Assembly: GCA_012934845.2 (NCBI GenBank)
Contig: WNNJ02002869.1
Location: forward strand, 1 to 64,000
Source: Pomphorhynchus laevis
Taxonomy: Eukaryota; Acanthocephala; Palaeacanthocephala; Echinorhynchida; Pomphorhynchidae
Length of the DNA stretch: 64,000 bases
Direction: 5' to 3'
Made by a program: the position numbers and the translations under genes. The stretch's first letter is position 1, and every line of letters begins with the position of its first letter. Shown here in pieces: positions 54,652 to 64,000 of this stretch. Below the pieces are notes generated by a model, which was not told where the DNA came from, ran no database searches, and saw only the letters and a program-made list of their open reading frames with translations.

Positions 54652-54998
54652 TTAGTTACAGAAGGAGAAAGCGAATGGGTCGATGCCGCAAACATTAATC
54701 AACGCAACTTATCCTTCACAAGGTCGGAGAGCCCCTTTTTCGAAGATGGTGCTGAGGATTCAAACATGGAGTCTTCACACGAGGATCTAAGCAGGGAAGA
54801 TAATTCCCAGGCTGTGGATGGTTGTAGCGTTCCTGTAGCTGCCGAGCGTTGTCTACAGCAAAGAAATAACCGCGATTGATACGGTGAGGCGGCCACTTTT
54901 CTGAATATGGAGTCGCGTGAAAACGCAGAATTTTTAGACAACGAGGGCATCTTTTCCGCTGTCCGTATATACGACGGACTGCATGAGGATTTACGCTG
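54652..54998 (+). pseudogene. Unrecognised GC-rich coding-like fragment
   Basis: About 345 bp near 50% GC in AT-rich surroundings. The plus frame reads EGESEWVDAANINQRNLSF, later SSHEDLSREDNSQAVDG and EFLDNEGIFSAVRIYDGL with a single internal stop. It is acidic and without a recognised domain. It could be part of a host gene, a retrocopy, or the N-terminal region of an element. A pyrimidine-rich run ending in AG precedes it, so an exon is possible. The minus-strand frame at 54716-55129 looks less coding-like. Confidence 0.35.
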
Positions 54999-55447
54999 AC
55001 ATAATGAATAATTCTATTCTTTTTGTAGATTGACCAAGATATTTTAGTATTTTTCACCTTTAACGTTTTCTTTGCTTGTTTTGAGCCACAGTAAAATAAA
55101 TAGATTACAAAATAAGTAAATTTACGCATTTTTTTAATTCAAAAATTAGTTGTGTAACGAACCTGAACAGATTATTATATTCGAGGTTTCTAAATTACGA
55201 TTATCAGAATATAAATTATGCAAAAATTTTGAAAAATTTGATATGGAATAATGCAAACAATATAATGAGACATCAGACAAATGACATTAATAAACAACAG
55301 AATAAAAGTTTTATCTTAAATACTCTGATTTCAAATTAATATCTGAAACTGGAACATATCTGTTTACTGGAAAAAATATATCACTAGATAATAACAATAC
55401 AGGTAAATACACAAGAAAAATAAACAGTTCTAAGTAAAAGAGCTATT
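54999..55447. other. AT-rich 3' flank of the host gene
   Basis: No protein pattern. It lies just downstream (minus strand) of the stop codon at 55448-55450 and may contain its 3' UTR. Confidence 0.45.
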
Positions 55448-55514
55448 TTAGTTTTCAACGGAGTTTATCGTCCCATTTTCTGAACTCTTACTTGAACCTC
55501 TAATTTGATTATAA
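55448..55514 (-). CDS. Host coiled-coil gene, last exon
   Basis: Acceptor TTTTTTATTTTCAG precedes 55514. The first base completes a split Ser codon; the exon then reads YNQIRGSSKSSENGTINSV and ends EN-stop (TAA at 55450-55448). Low-complexity Ser/Asn tail. Part of the four-exon series described for 55556-64000. Confidence 0.75.
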
Positions 55515-55555
55515 CTGAAAATAAAAAAGTACATGATTATACAAATATCAACTAC

Positions 55556-55677
55556 CTTGACATTATAATGTCTTCAGATATCGCTGCATCATGTAAGTGA
55601 TGCATGCGATCGGTAGCTTGTTTTAATTGATTGCGTAAATTGGCTATATCTTTAGATTTCATGGTATCAGTTTCTTC
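55556..55677 (-). CDS. Host coiled-coil gene, penultimate exon
   Basis: 122 bp, acceptor TGTTTTATTTAG and donor AAG|GTAGTT. It encodes 40 residues with heptad character: EETDTMKSKDIANLRNQLKQ, then ATDRMHHLHDAAISEDIIMS, plus two bases of the next codon. Entry phase 0, exit phase 2, matching both neighbours. The intron to the last exon is just 41 bp (55515-55555). Confidence 0.8.
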
Positions 55678-55719
55678 CTAAATAAAACAATAAAAAGCAT
55701 CTTAAAAACACTTAAATAA

Positions 55720-56280
55720 CTATTAGATTGTAAAAATTGTAAAATATAAATCAACACAATAATATTAAAAATAAATTTAAACTCTTTAGCGAAAAACTTC
55801 TATGAAAAATAAATAATATACTTTGTATTAGAATAAGATACTATATAATCAAATTTAATCAAAGGAAATACATCATTAGCATGTATTTGGCCCCGCTGCT
55901 ATGCTGTGTAGAGGAGTTAGGGGCCAAAACCTGATAGCATAGCAGTTCCTCCTGATGACCTCTAATCATTATTCTGATACAACGTCTGTTGTTTATTAGT
56001 CAATTCATAAAAATGACGTTTATTTTAAATTGTAGCTCTATAAAAATTAAACTAGCTTACTATAAAAATACCATCAAAAACTCTTAAGTGGCAATTTTTT
56101 ATGGATGATAATAAATAATATACTTTGTATTAGAATAAGATACTAGATAATCAAATTTAATCAGAGGAAATACGGTTTTGTTATTAGCATGTATTTGGCA
56201 CCGCTGCTATGTTGAGTCGACGAATAGGGGCCAAAACCTGATAACATAGCAGGTCCTTATAATGACCTCTAATCCTTATT
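55720..56280 (+). repeat. Two Naiad 3' ends in the intron of the host gene
   Basis: Last RT codons plus terminal core at 55730-56010, and again (shorter) at 56090-56280, plus orientation. The first keeps the GGCCCC/GGGGCC pair; in the second it is damaged. Confidence 0.7.
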
Positions 56281-58213
56281 CAAATACATGATATATATAA
56301 ATCTTCTATATAAAAGATGGAATAATGTAAATCAACACAATAATATAAAAAAAATTAAAAATCATTAGAATAAGATAAAAATCAAATTTTATCAGAGTAA
56401 ATACGTCATTAGTATGTATTTGGCCCCGCTGCTATGCTGAGTCACGGAATAGGGGTAGTGACCTGATACCATATTGACTTATATTCTTTATTATAGTATT
56501 ATATTAAGGTTTAATCTTGTCTTCTTTGCTAAATCTTCGCCTGTCTGAACTCTTTCATCTTCTTCATGTATCTTTCGACGATGCTTCTAGTGTGCTTTTA
56601 TCTTTTCAAGCAAATAATCTCCTGATGATACTCTTCCTACATATATACTAAAATCTTTGGTCATTAATCTTGCTCTTTTCCTTAAATCAATGTTTAAGTC
56701 TTCAATTAGCAGTGGATATTTTACTCCTGCTAGGAAAATCAACCTTAGTTCGACTACTACTCAAGAAGCCTTTTCTTGATCCATTTGACATTGTTGACAT
56801 TTTGAAATAATGTCAACAATAATGTCATTGTTGACATTTGCATTTGATATTGTATCAAACGGGATATATTTGATATATATCTTCCTTCATAGTCTTCGAA
56901 ACAACAATTGCTTTTATTCTGCTATTGTATCCTGGTTCTCCTCTTATCTTCCTGAACGATCTTTTCGTGTTTATTCCAATGCATCTTTCTCTACCTCTTC
57001 CTCTCTCATGTGGCGTTCCTCAAGTAACTGTGATCGGACAAATTCTTTTTCTCTTACCCGTTGAAATCTCTCTGGCATTAGATGTGGATCATAACTGTGT
57101 ATCATGAATATGCTAAAGATATTCACTTTTACTCTCATTGTCCTGCTCATGTTATTGATGATCTCTCCGTCTCTTTTACGAATTATCTACTCTCCATATC
57201 CCCGCATATTTTCTAGCTATTTATGTCTCGCTACTTATATTTTCTTAAGATGATGAATCGAAGCCGAAACCTGATTACATAGCGGTTACTCCTGATGACC
57301 TCAAATCACTATTCTGATACATCGTCTGTTATTTATTAGTCAATTCATTAAATATTAATTGCATAAAATCTGACTGGCACCCAGTAAGTTGGCATATGAT
57401 GTCTACACTGAGATCTGGGACGTCTGTGATTACCTCACACTTTTCGGAATTTAGCTACAATCAGATTTCAAACCCCGCTGCATGAATTTTTCGGATGTTA
57501 AAAAGGGATGATGGCTGCAGTACCGCCAAGACCGCAGTCATCCAAGTATCAAATATTGATGCGAGACTACAGACTGTGTGCTTGAGCGCTAACTGCCGGG
57601 TACAAAAGACCTGAGCCCAGTAGATTACCTTGTTGGATGCCTTCGCGGGATATAATGTGCTCACTACCAAATATAAGAATACTCGGGAGGGTGTATCATA
57701 TGTTAACGAATGGTAGGATCTCAGGAACATAGCGCGCGACGTTAAGCAAGACTGCGTCTCTGCTTACGCAATTGAAAGCATTACAAAACTCCAGCTTAAC
57801 CATTGCTTGATTCCGGGTTGCGATGCCGCGCTGAAACGTACAAGAGACATGTACCGCTGCCTCGACATCTCATCGTCCGCCGTCGCCTAACTGAACCGAA
57901 AGAAGTTGATCGACAAGCAACTCGGTAGCGAGCTGGCTTGTGAGCTTAGCGGCTATGCGAAGAATGGTAAATCATACTGCAATCGGTCAAATACCACCGT
58001 ATTTTTTGAAAAGGCGAGTAGTTCGCCTCCACAAAGAATTTTGGCAACAATTTCCGGCACCATCCCGCTAACGATAATCAGAATCAAGTTCGCCCAAGAC
58101 TTGGAAAGATGACTAGCAGGCGTGCCCGCAGAATGTCCCGGAAGGTTTTCTCGGTGCATATGACTCAGGCCATTAATGTCTGTTGCTGAAGACGGCGGGA
58201 AGGACTGTAGTGT
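56270..58213. repeat. 1.9-kb duplicated block, copy 2
   Basis: Duplicate of 43540-45476. Its CR1-group RT scrap is at 56550-57180 (CGVPQVTVIGQILFLLP near 57010) and its YLDD-type LINE piece at 57360-58276 on the minus strand (SWANLILIIVSGMVPE near 58060-58100). It lies in an intron of the host gene. Confidence 0.85.
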
Positions 58214-58289
58214 TGATGTTAGGGACGCGGCACGAACAATCATTCCGCGCTCAAGTTCTAGATTAAAAAACCGCATATTTGTTGTAAGA

Positions 58290-58632
58290 CGTCGAGGAGG
58301 ATGTTAAGAGACAGTTTGTTTTTTAACGAATTGATAAAACGACAGAAGTAATTAAGGAAATTAGTAAGAAGTAATTAAGGAAATCATTAAGGAAATTTAG
58401 TAAATTTGTAACATTTTCTTAATGCTATACTTAATTACTTCAGTATTTTTACTTGCAAAATATTGTAAAGTTCTGGTAATCAGTGATTAAGATAAATGAA
58501 GAAAAACAAATCAAATTAAAAGTTATTAAATTACAATTAATCTAAATAAATTAATCTAATTAATTAAATTTATTATATAATTAGATTAATCTAATTTTTA
58601 TCATTTGATCTAATTAAAAGTTATTAACTTAC
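58290..58632. other. AT-rich intronic sequence
   Basis: Between the duplicated block and the exon at 58633. Small repeats of GTAATTAAGGAAAT near 58340-58395. No gene. Confidence 0.6.
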
Positions 58633-58818
58633 AAGAATTCGGATTGTATTTTCAAATTCCTTTAACTTAACTTTCACAAGCTCATTATCATGTTTAGATT
58701 GGCGTAATTCTGATTGACATTCCTTAAATTGCACTTCCAACATACTTAACTGATCTGAGACTTCCTTATAGGATTCAACGCTTCGCAGATTATGTTCTTT
58801 AAGTCGCTCTACCTGATG
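58633..58818 (-). CDS. Host coiled-coil gene, internal exon
   Basis: 186 bp, 62 codons, phase 0 at both ends. Acceptor CATTTTTAATAG precedes 58818, donor GTAAGT follows 58633. The protein reads HQVERLKEHNLRSVESYKEV, then SDQLSMLEVQFKECQSELRQ, then SKHDNELVKVKLKEFENTIR and IL: a clear coiled coil, uninterrupted, with GC content and third-base use unlike the flanks. I do not recognise the protein. Confidence 0.85.
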
Positions 58819-59121
58819 CTATTAAAAATGAAAAAATATTAATCGATACGTTGTGGCAATAAGCTACTATTTTTGGGCAGCAAATAATACAAGGATCGTT
58901 CAGTATCGTGTCAATAACATAATTGAATAACATAATAAATTATAAAATAAAATATTTGAATATTACATGAATATTATTATATTCTTTAGAGTCAAAAAAC
59001 TACATTAAATATAAAAATATAAATATAAAAACAATTCATTAGAATTTCATTTGAGTCTGGTGGATTATTATGCATCTTGCTGGAAAATTAAAAAGATATC
59101 TGAGATCATAACATATAATGA

Positions 59122-59158
59122 GCCACTGACGAAGCCGTAATGCGGCGAAAGCTTTGGC
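59122..59158 (+). ncRNA. Hammerhead-like motif in PLE end (family C)
   Basis: CTGACGA (59126-59132), stem II GCCG/CGGC (59134-59137, 59143-59146), GAAA (59147-59150), then GC, TT, and TGGC (59155-59158) pairing with GCCA (59122-59125) as stem I. Same register as 2413-2450. Confidence 0.5.
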
Positions 59159-59249
59159 AATATATAATAACTAACTCAACCTTTGATTAACATTTGCGTA
59201 AAAAATGTTTTATTTTGTTAACAAGCTTTTGATCTTTTATATCGTTTTC

Positions 59250-59650
59250 AAGTTGAAACTTTAATAGAATCTAAACGATCAAATCCAAACGATGCTGCGA
59301 ATCCACACGATACTGCGATACAATGGTGGCTCACACTTGAAGACTCATCTCACTCCATCTTGCTTTTGAAAGTGAATAAAACCAAACAATATACGAAAAC
59401 ACATACTAGCCTATATCGCAAACAAGGTATGCCATAGAATCTTTCCAATTGGACCTCTAACACATCAAATAGATACAAAATAGCAACTGTCAAAGCTTTA
59501 CTATCACGGCCAGCTTTAATTTTTCCACCAATTAAAACAGATATGAGAGATGAGGAAATGTGCTACAGATGCTACGACATAAACGATATATACGGTTAGT
59601 ACACGGTCTGCGTCGAAAGCAGCACATCCATACGATTAATCAAAAGACAA
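59250..59650 (+). pseudogene. PLE reverse transcriptase thumb remnant
   Basis: Plus strand: WLTLEDSSHSILLLKVNKT then THTSLYRKQGMP, and NTSNRYKIATVKALLSRPAL; these resemble the region after YxDD in PLEs (FLD..T.LYRK.. and the YK..LVK.LL.RA helix). It is followed by a cysteine pair (CYRCYD). Weak but in order. Confidence 0.45.
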
Positions 59651-60355
59651 ACCGTCGAAAGCTTGCAACTAAGGAAATAAACCAACCAAATAATATTATA
59701 TGGTATATATAATAAATTTATAATAAATTAATAATTAATATATTATTAATAAATTACTCTTATATGCGTTATTTTATAACGCATATAAGAGTACCGAAAT
59801 TCAACGAAAAAGATGAAGGCATTCGAACCTTGAAGGTGTTTTAATTTTTATTTAAGATCAAAAAGTTGACTAAGATCAAACGTTATGAAATTTGACCTTC
59901 AAAGTTTATATGTATTCATTTATTAAGATTTTATCTGTTTATGGTTGATGTCATATTCTTATGTATAAATTTGATAATTAACATTTATTTACATTTTGTT
60001 TGTTTAATTTTATGTTTATTGCACATTTGTAATATTTTGTCTTAAGATGGTCCTAGAAAGAGACAGAAAGCTTAAAAAACTTATTTATACTTTGTCTAAA
60101 AAAGTATAAAAGATACTAAAAGTATTTTAAAGTATTAAAGTTTTAAAGTATTACTAAAGTATTTTAGAAATATAAAATACTTATATATTTTTAAAAGTAT
60201 TTTTAAAAATACTTCTTTCGGTATCTTACTAAGACCTTCACAAAATACAATGTAAAAAATAATACAAATGTGGAATAAATATAAAATTAAATAAAATGTT
60301 AATTAATACTATTTTTAAATTGAATTTGAATGAAAATTGCGACGGCGTGATAACA
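59651..60355. other. AT-rich intronic sequence
   Basis: Contains a small hairpin near 59755-59795 (TCTTATATGCGTTATTTTATAACGCATATAAGA type) and runs of AAGTATTTT. No gene. Confidence 0.6.
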
Positions 60356-60583
60356 TTTAAATTAGAAGAAAGATGGCAAAAACCAACGCAAAATTTATTT
60401 AATTGAATATTTCGATGCCTAGCTGACATCATCTTCAGCAATTGTAAGTAGTTGTTATCAAGACAGTTTAAACTGTCTTGATAACAACTACTTACAATTG
60501 CTGAAGATGATGTCAGCTAGGCATCGAAATATTCAATTAAATAAATTTTGCGTTGGTTTTTGCCATCTTTCTTCTAATTTAAA
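60356..60583. repeat. Foldback element 2 (near-perfect 114-bp palindrome)
   Basis: Same family as 25400-25620, with identical centre CAAGACAGTTTAAACTGTCTTG (60459-60480). The right-arm hammerhead-like core is at 60496-60538: AATTG, CTGAAGA, stem GATGTC/GGCATC, GAAA, TATT, CAATT. Stem I is 5 perfect base pairs (AATTG with CAATT). Confidence 0.85.
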
Positions 60584-60599
60584 CATTATTTTTATTAAG

Positions 60600-60854
60600 T
60601 ACGAAAGAATTTCAATAAAGCTTTTTTAGGCGTATTATATTAGAAACAACTTTTTTAATTAACACGAACAGGAAAATATAAACCTGCATGCTTTTTTACT
60701 ACCTTCGTCGGGAAGCTTAACCCGGAATTCTATAACCCGGAGTGTGGTAGGCACATTCCGGGTTAAGCTTCCCGACGAAGGTTGTAAAAAAGCATGCCGG
60801 TTTATACTTTCGTGTTCGTGTAAATTAAAAAAGTTGTATTAAAATTCTTTCGTA
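60600..60854. repeat. Second palindrome, unrelated sequence
   Basis: Imperfect inverted repeat with ~115-bp arms; inner arms TTCGTCGGGAAGCTTAACCC and its complement surround ~45 bp. The left arm has an extra ~34 bp. It starts only 17 bp after foldback 2. No coding. Confidence 0.8.
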
Positions 60855-61129
60855 TTTGATATTACGTTACCAAGAGTTAAAATTATTTTTATTATTATTT
60901 CCGAAGAAAATACAATCTAAAAAGCGAACGAAAGCATAAATCCTAGAAAGCGGACGAAAGCTTAAAAACTTATTTGATAGTTTTTGAGAAGAAAAATAAT
61001 TTGTTTAAATTGCTTAAATTTATGGCACAAACAGAGTTACAGCAATATAATAATTATATATATACTTGCAAATTATATATTATATAAATTATATAAATTA
61101 TATTATAAATTATACATTATATACTTGCA

Positions 61130-61420
61130 AAAGTCTTAATTTGGATAAAATAAATGAACATATACGCACTCACAATCTAGAATTAATTGAAAACAATGAA
61201 TTAAGGAAAATGCTATCACAGAAGATACTTTATTATCAACATACAAAGAATTGGTTACCCTCAAATGGACCTTGTAAATTATATTTAAAATGCAATGTTC
61301 ACGTTGGAATTGAGACGGCTGTTTACATCAAGTGGCCTGAGGAATTAGGGTTATCAGTAACCCCGATGATACAAATGGTATAAATATAGATTAAATAATA
61401 ACAATAGAAATAAAATTTAA
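61130..61420 (+). pseudogene. Naiad PLE N-terminal RT region, with a 160-bp insert
   Basis: CKSLNLDKINEHIRTHNLEL and IENNELRKMLSQ match the Naiad at 9490-9560. At ~61215 an unrelated 160-bp segment enters (reads LPSNGPCKLYLKCNV.. and TAVYIKWPEELGLSV; unrecognised), and Naiad resumes at 61380 (KYRLNNNN). It is then cut by the HSP90 retrocopy. Confidence 0.7.
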
Positions 61421-61429
61421 AATTTTACT

Positions 61430-61905
61430 ATGGAGGCCCTACAAAGCGGATCCGACATCAGCATGATTGGGCAGTTTGGAATATGCTTCTACTCGGCATA
61501 TTTGATCGCGGACAGGGTCACGGTCGTGTCCAAGCATAATGACGACGAGCAGTACATATGGGAGTCGAGTGCGGGCAGAAACTTACCGGTGCACCAGGAC
61601 ACTACGGGTGAACGTATGGGCCGCGCGGCAAAGATATCAACTCTAATAAACGAGGACTAGTTGGTGGAGTACCTTGGAGAGCGCGAGATAAAGGACATTG
61701 TGAAGAAGCACTCCCAGTCCATCCAGTATCCTATTATGTTGGTCATGCAAAAGGAGCGCGAAAGGGAGATGTCTGATGACGAGGCTGTGCCCGATGAGGC
61801 TGAGAATAAGGAGGAAGACCAGATGAACGTGGATGAACAAGCCGATAAAGATGACGAAGAGAAGCCCGAGAATTATGTATGCATTATTTAAATTCTTATT
61901 GTTTA
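61430..61905 (+). pseudogene. HSP90 retrocopy fragment
   Basis: GC-rich (~50%) segment in AT-rich DNA. It reads [48 protein letters not shown] of the HSP90 N-terminal ATPase domain, then after an in-frame TAG at 61658-61660 [20 protein letters not shown] and an acidic linker ([27 protein letters not shown]). Cytosolic HSP90s run collinearly through this part, here without introns. Stop, several non-conserved changes (e.g. GQFGICF for GQFGVGF) and truncation at both ends mark it as a dead copy. It lies within a Naiad element, inside the intron of the coiled-coil gene. Confidence 0.85.
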
Positions 61906-61929
61906 ATTATACATTATCGTCATTATAAA

Positions 61930-62720
61930 TAATTATAAAAAATTTACAATTCGTTATACAATGAATTAAATGCTAACTTTAGTAAGCTGATTAATAGTGA
62001 AAGCTCGAATATATCTAAGATAAAAATTTGGAAAGATTATATAATTGATAAAATTAAAAATAAAATGAAAATAACAAACAATTATAAAAGGAAAGATAAA
62101 ATTAATAAAGATATGTATAAAGAACTTACTAAATTAAAGGATAACTATATAATAACAACTATTGATAAAGCTAGTAATAACTTTGTCTTCATATGCAAAA
62201 AGCTTTATTATGATATACTAATGAAAGAGGTTAATTCTAATGATTTAAATGTAAATTCAACATATGAACGTAGTGAGTTGAGTTTAGAAACAATTATTAC
62301 AAGTCACTGTTCTATAATGGATAAAAAGGGTATAAAGGTTGAATTAGATAATAAAACTATACCTATATTATATTGGAATCCAAAATTACATAAAAATCCA
62401 ATAAAACCTAGGTTAATATGTAGAGCGTTTAAATGTACATTAAAACTGCTTTCTGTCTATATGAATAAAATACTTAAAGCAATTAAAGCACACTTCGAAA
62501 AATATTGCAATGAAATAGAAATTAATACTGGTATAAAACACTATTTCAGTATTAATTCTACAAAAGAATTTTTAGAACAGACAAAAGAAATAAAAGAATT
62601 AAAGTATAACTATATAATATCAACTATTGATAAAGCTAGTAATAAATGTAGTGATTTAAATTTGAAAACAATTATTACAAGTCATTGTTCTATAATGGAT
62701 AAAGAGGGTATATGATAGGG
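61930..62720 (+). pseudogene. Naiad PLE reverse transcriptase, N-terminal half, with internal duplication
   Basis: Continues the Naiad after the HSP90 insert. The open frame 62065-62715 (216 codons) has YIITTIDKASNNFVFICKKL (RT1), IPILYWNPKLHKNPIKPRLI (RT2), and KHYFSINSTKEFLEQTK. At ~62590 the sequence jumps back and repeats a shortened RT1 region (YIISTIDKASNKCSDL, ITSHCSIMDKEGI), then ends at TGA. The palm with YxDD is missing. Confidence 0.8.
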
Positions 62721-63290
62721 AACAAACGAACAAAAGGTAGTCTGAAATATCCGAAAATTGTTAAATCTGACTTAAAAAGTATAAGTATCTAATTATCAAT
62801 CAGTATATCCTTAAAAACAAGTTGAAGGACAATATGGACTCGTTCTCAATTTTAATTTGACTGTCTTTTTTGTTTTTTATTTGTTTTATTCCTTTTTATT
62901 TGGATCATTATCCGTAAGTGCGAGAATTCAGCTTCTACTTTAACAACTTGAATTTCCAATAATCAGAATATATTTAGTATACCGGAGTAATAATGAAAGA
63001 TAACTTGAGAACAAGGTGTAACACGAGATTTTGAAAACCTGCCTGCTATTAATACGACGTAATTATTTTTATAAAAATTTTTACGATTTTTTTATTTTTT
63101 TAAGTTTTAAAATAAATTTTGAGAAATTCAGTATGATGAAATAAAAAGCATTAAAATATTAAAATAATTTAGTGTTTCTTGTAAAATTAGATGGTGAACA
63201 AGGATTATATGTATGTATATTCAAGCATATAAGGCTTGACATTAAAAATTTTATTATGATATACTGATAAAAACAACAACGACAAAAATA
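62721..63290. other. AT-rich intronic sequence, no gene seen
   Basis: No coding or repeat pattern noticed. Confidence 0.6.
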
Positions 63291-63608
63291 AAATTTATAA
63301 TTCGTTGTATAATACCTTAAATGATTACTTTAGTAAGCTGATTAATAGTGAAAGCTCGAATATATCTAAGATGAACATTTAGAAAGATTATATATTTGAT
63401 AAAATTTAAAATAAAATGAAAATAACAAACAATTATAAAAGGATAGATCAAATTAATAGAGATATGTATACAGAACTTACTAAATTAAAGGATAACTATA
63501 TAAAAACAACTATTGATAAAGCTAGTAATAACTTTGTCTTCATATGCAAAAAGCTTTATTATGATATACTAATGAAAGAGGTTAATTCTAATGATTTAAA
63601 TCGTTGAG
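63291..63608 (+). pseudogene. Naiad PLE RT N-terminal scrap
   Basis: Same segment as 61940-62250 at high identity; open 63416-63607 (KLKDNYIKTTIDKASNNFVF) then lost. Plus orientation, third Naiad piece in this intron. Confidence 0.75.
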
Positions 63609-63905
63609 AATTGCATTCGTGTCGAACTTAACATGTTTCATTTTGGTGAAATAAAATGATGGACAAGAGTTTTTGTTTTAATTTTTACGATTTGCAAGAT
63701 TTCGACTCTTTGTCATTTTCAAATATTCGAATATGCGAAAACGTCAGTGTTTATGAGTATATACTTGAAAAGGACATACTATTATTTATTGTTAAAAATA
63801 CGACACGTCAAAAATACTTTAAGAAATTTAATCAGTTTACAGAGATAAAGTCATAAAAAATAATCAGAATTTGATCTGACCTTTATCAATACTAAATTTT
63901 CGTAC

Positions 63906-64000
63906 CTGCAAGCGCTTTTTAACTAACTCATCCACAGATATTGCGTACTCTAATTCAGATATTTTACATTCATGCATTTTCTTATTATCGGCTTGCGTTT
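63906..64000 (-). CDS. Host coiled-coil gene, first exon in window (partial)
   Basis: From the window edge to donor CAG|GTACGA. Frame: TQADNKKMHECKISELEYAI then SVDELVKKRLQ, ending in phase 0, which fits the phase-0 start of the exon at 58633-58818. The intron between them is 5087 bp and filled with PLE copies, palindromes and the HSP90 retrocopy. The rest of the gene lies beyond the right edge. Confidence 0.75.

Noticed and set aside
54716-55129. 137-codon minus-strand frame as a gene
   Set aside because: The opposite strand has better coding character (acidic, few stops); the minus frame starts in AT-rich non-coding DNA.
60600-60854. Third copy of the foldback family
   Set aside because: It is a palindrome too, but its arms share no sequence with 25400-25620 or 60356-60583.
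61430-61905. Functional HSP90 exon
   Set aside because: In-frame stop, altered conserved residues, no acceptor AG before the first codon, and position inside a PLE.
63656-63856. 66-codon plus-strand frame near the host exon
   Set aside because: No homology pattern and no splice context; probably chance in AT-rich intron.

Overview
The window comes from an animal (metazoan) nuclear genome that is strongly AT-rich (often 75-80% AT between elements) and packed with retroelements. The evidence is spliced coding exons with GT..AG borders at the right end, a fragment of cytosolic HSP90, and element families typical of invertebrates: Penelope-like elements (PLEs), CR1-group and RTE-type LINEs, a LINE-like lineage with a restriction-like nuclease well known from cnidarians, sponges and molluscs, a Merlin DNA transposon and a small Gypsy-like LTR element. 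I cannot name the species. All family calls come from reading motifs; no search was run.

Layout. 1-2.5 kb: two tandem pieces of a GIY-YIG PLE on the minus strand with an inverted terminal repeat and a hammerhead-like motif. 2.5-7.2 kb: TA tracts, an inverted repeat pair, a CR1-group RT remnant and a 0.6-kb dispersed repeat present twice. 7.9-14.4 kb: a Naiad-type PLE (minus strand, GIY-YIG before RT) split by a nearly whole RLE-type LINE (9827-13665), which has a 14-bp target duplication and a 19-bp tandem repeat in its 5' region. 15.5-17.7 kb: a young LTR element with gag and integrase parts only. 18-24 kb: Naiad pieces, a Merlin remnant, and the 5' part of an RLE-type LINE between two PLE fragments. 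24-33 kb: AT-rich DNA with a perfect foldback, an RTE 3' end, a tandem hammerhead-bearing repeat (28.8-29.5 kb), RLE-type C-terminal scraps and solo Naiad ends. 33.4-41.4 kb: a near full-length CR1-like LINE split by an opposite-strand LINE, with a 1258-bp duplication either side. 42-46 kb: a second RLE-type family (YLDD). 46.7-51.5 kb: CR1-group LINEs. 52-54 kb: RTE and RLE-type pieces. 56.3-58.2 kb: a direct duplicate of 43.5-45.5 kb. 59-63.6 kb: PLE remnants, two palindromes and an HSP90 retrocopy.

The only host gene I can support lies on the minus strand from 55448 to beyond 64000. It has four exons with consistent phases encoding the C-terminal ~155 residues of a coiled-coil protein. One intron is only 41 bp; another is 5.1 kb and holds PLE copies, two palindromes and the HSP90 retrocopy.

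The most interesting points are: a CXC-like cysteine cluster shared between the RLE-type LINE and ORF1 of an unrelated CR1-group LINE; hammerhead-type ribozyme cores, with compensating changes, in PLE ends and in a 316-bp tandem repeat; two foldbacks built from one PLE-like end; and the kilobase-scale duplication flanking a LINE insertion.
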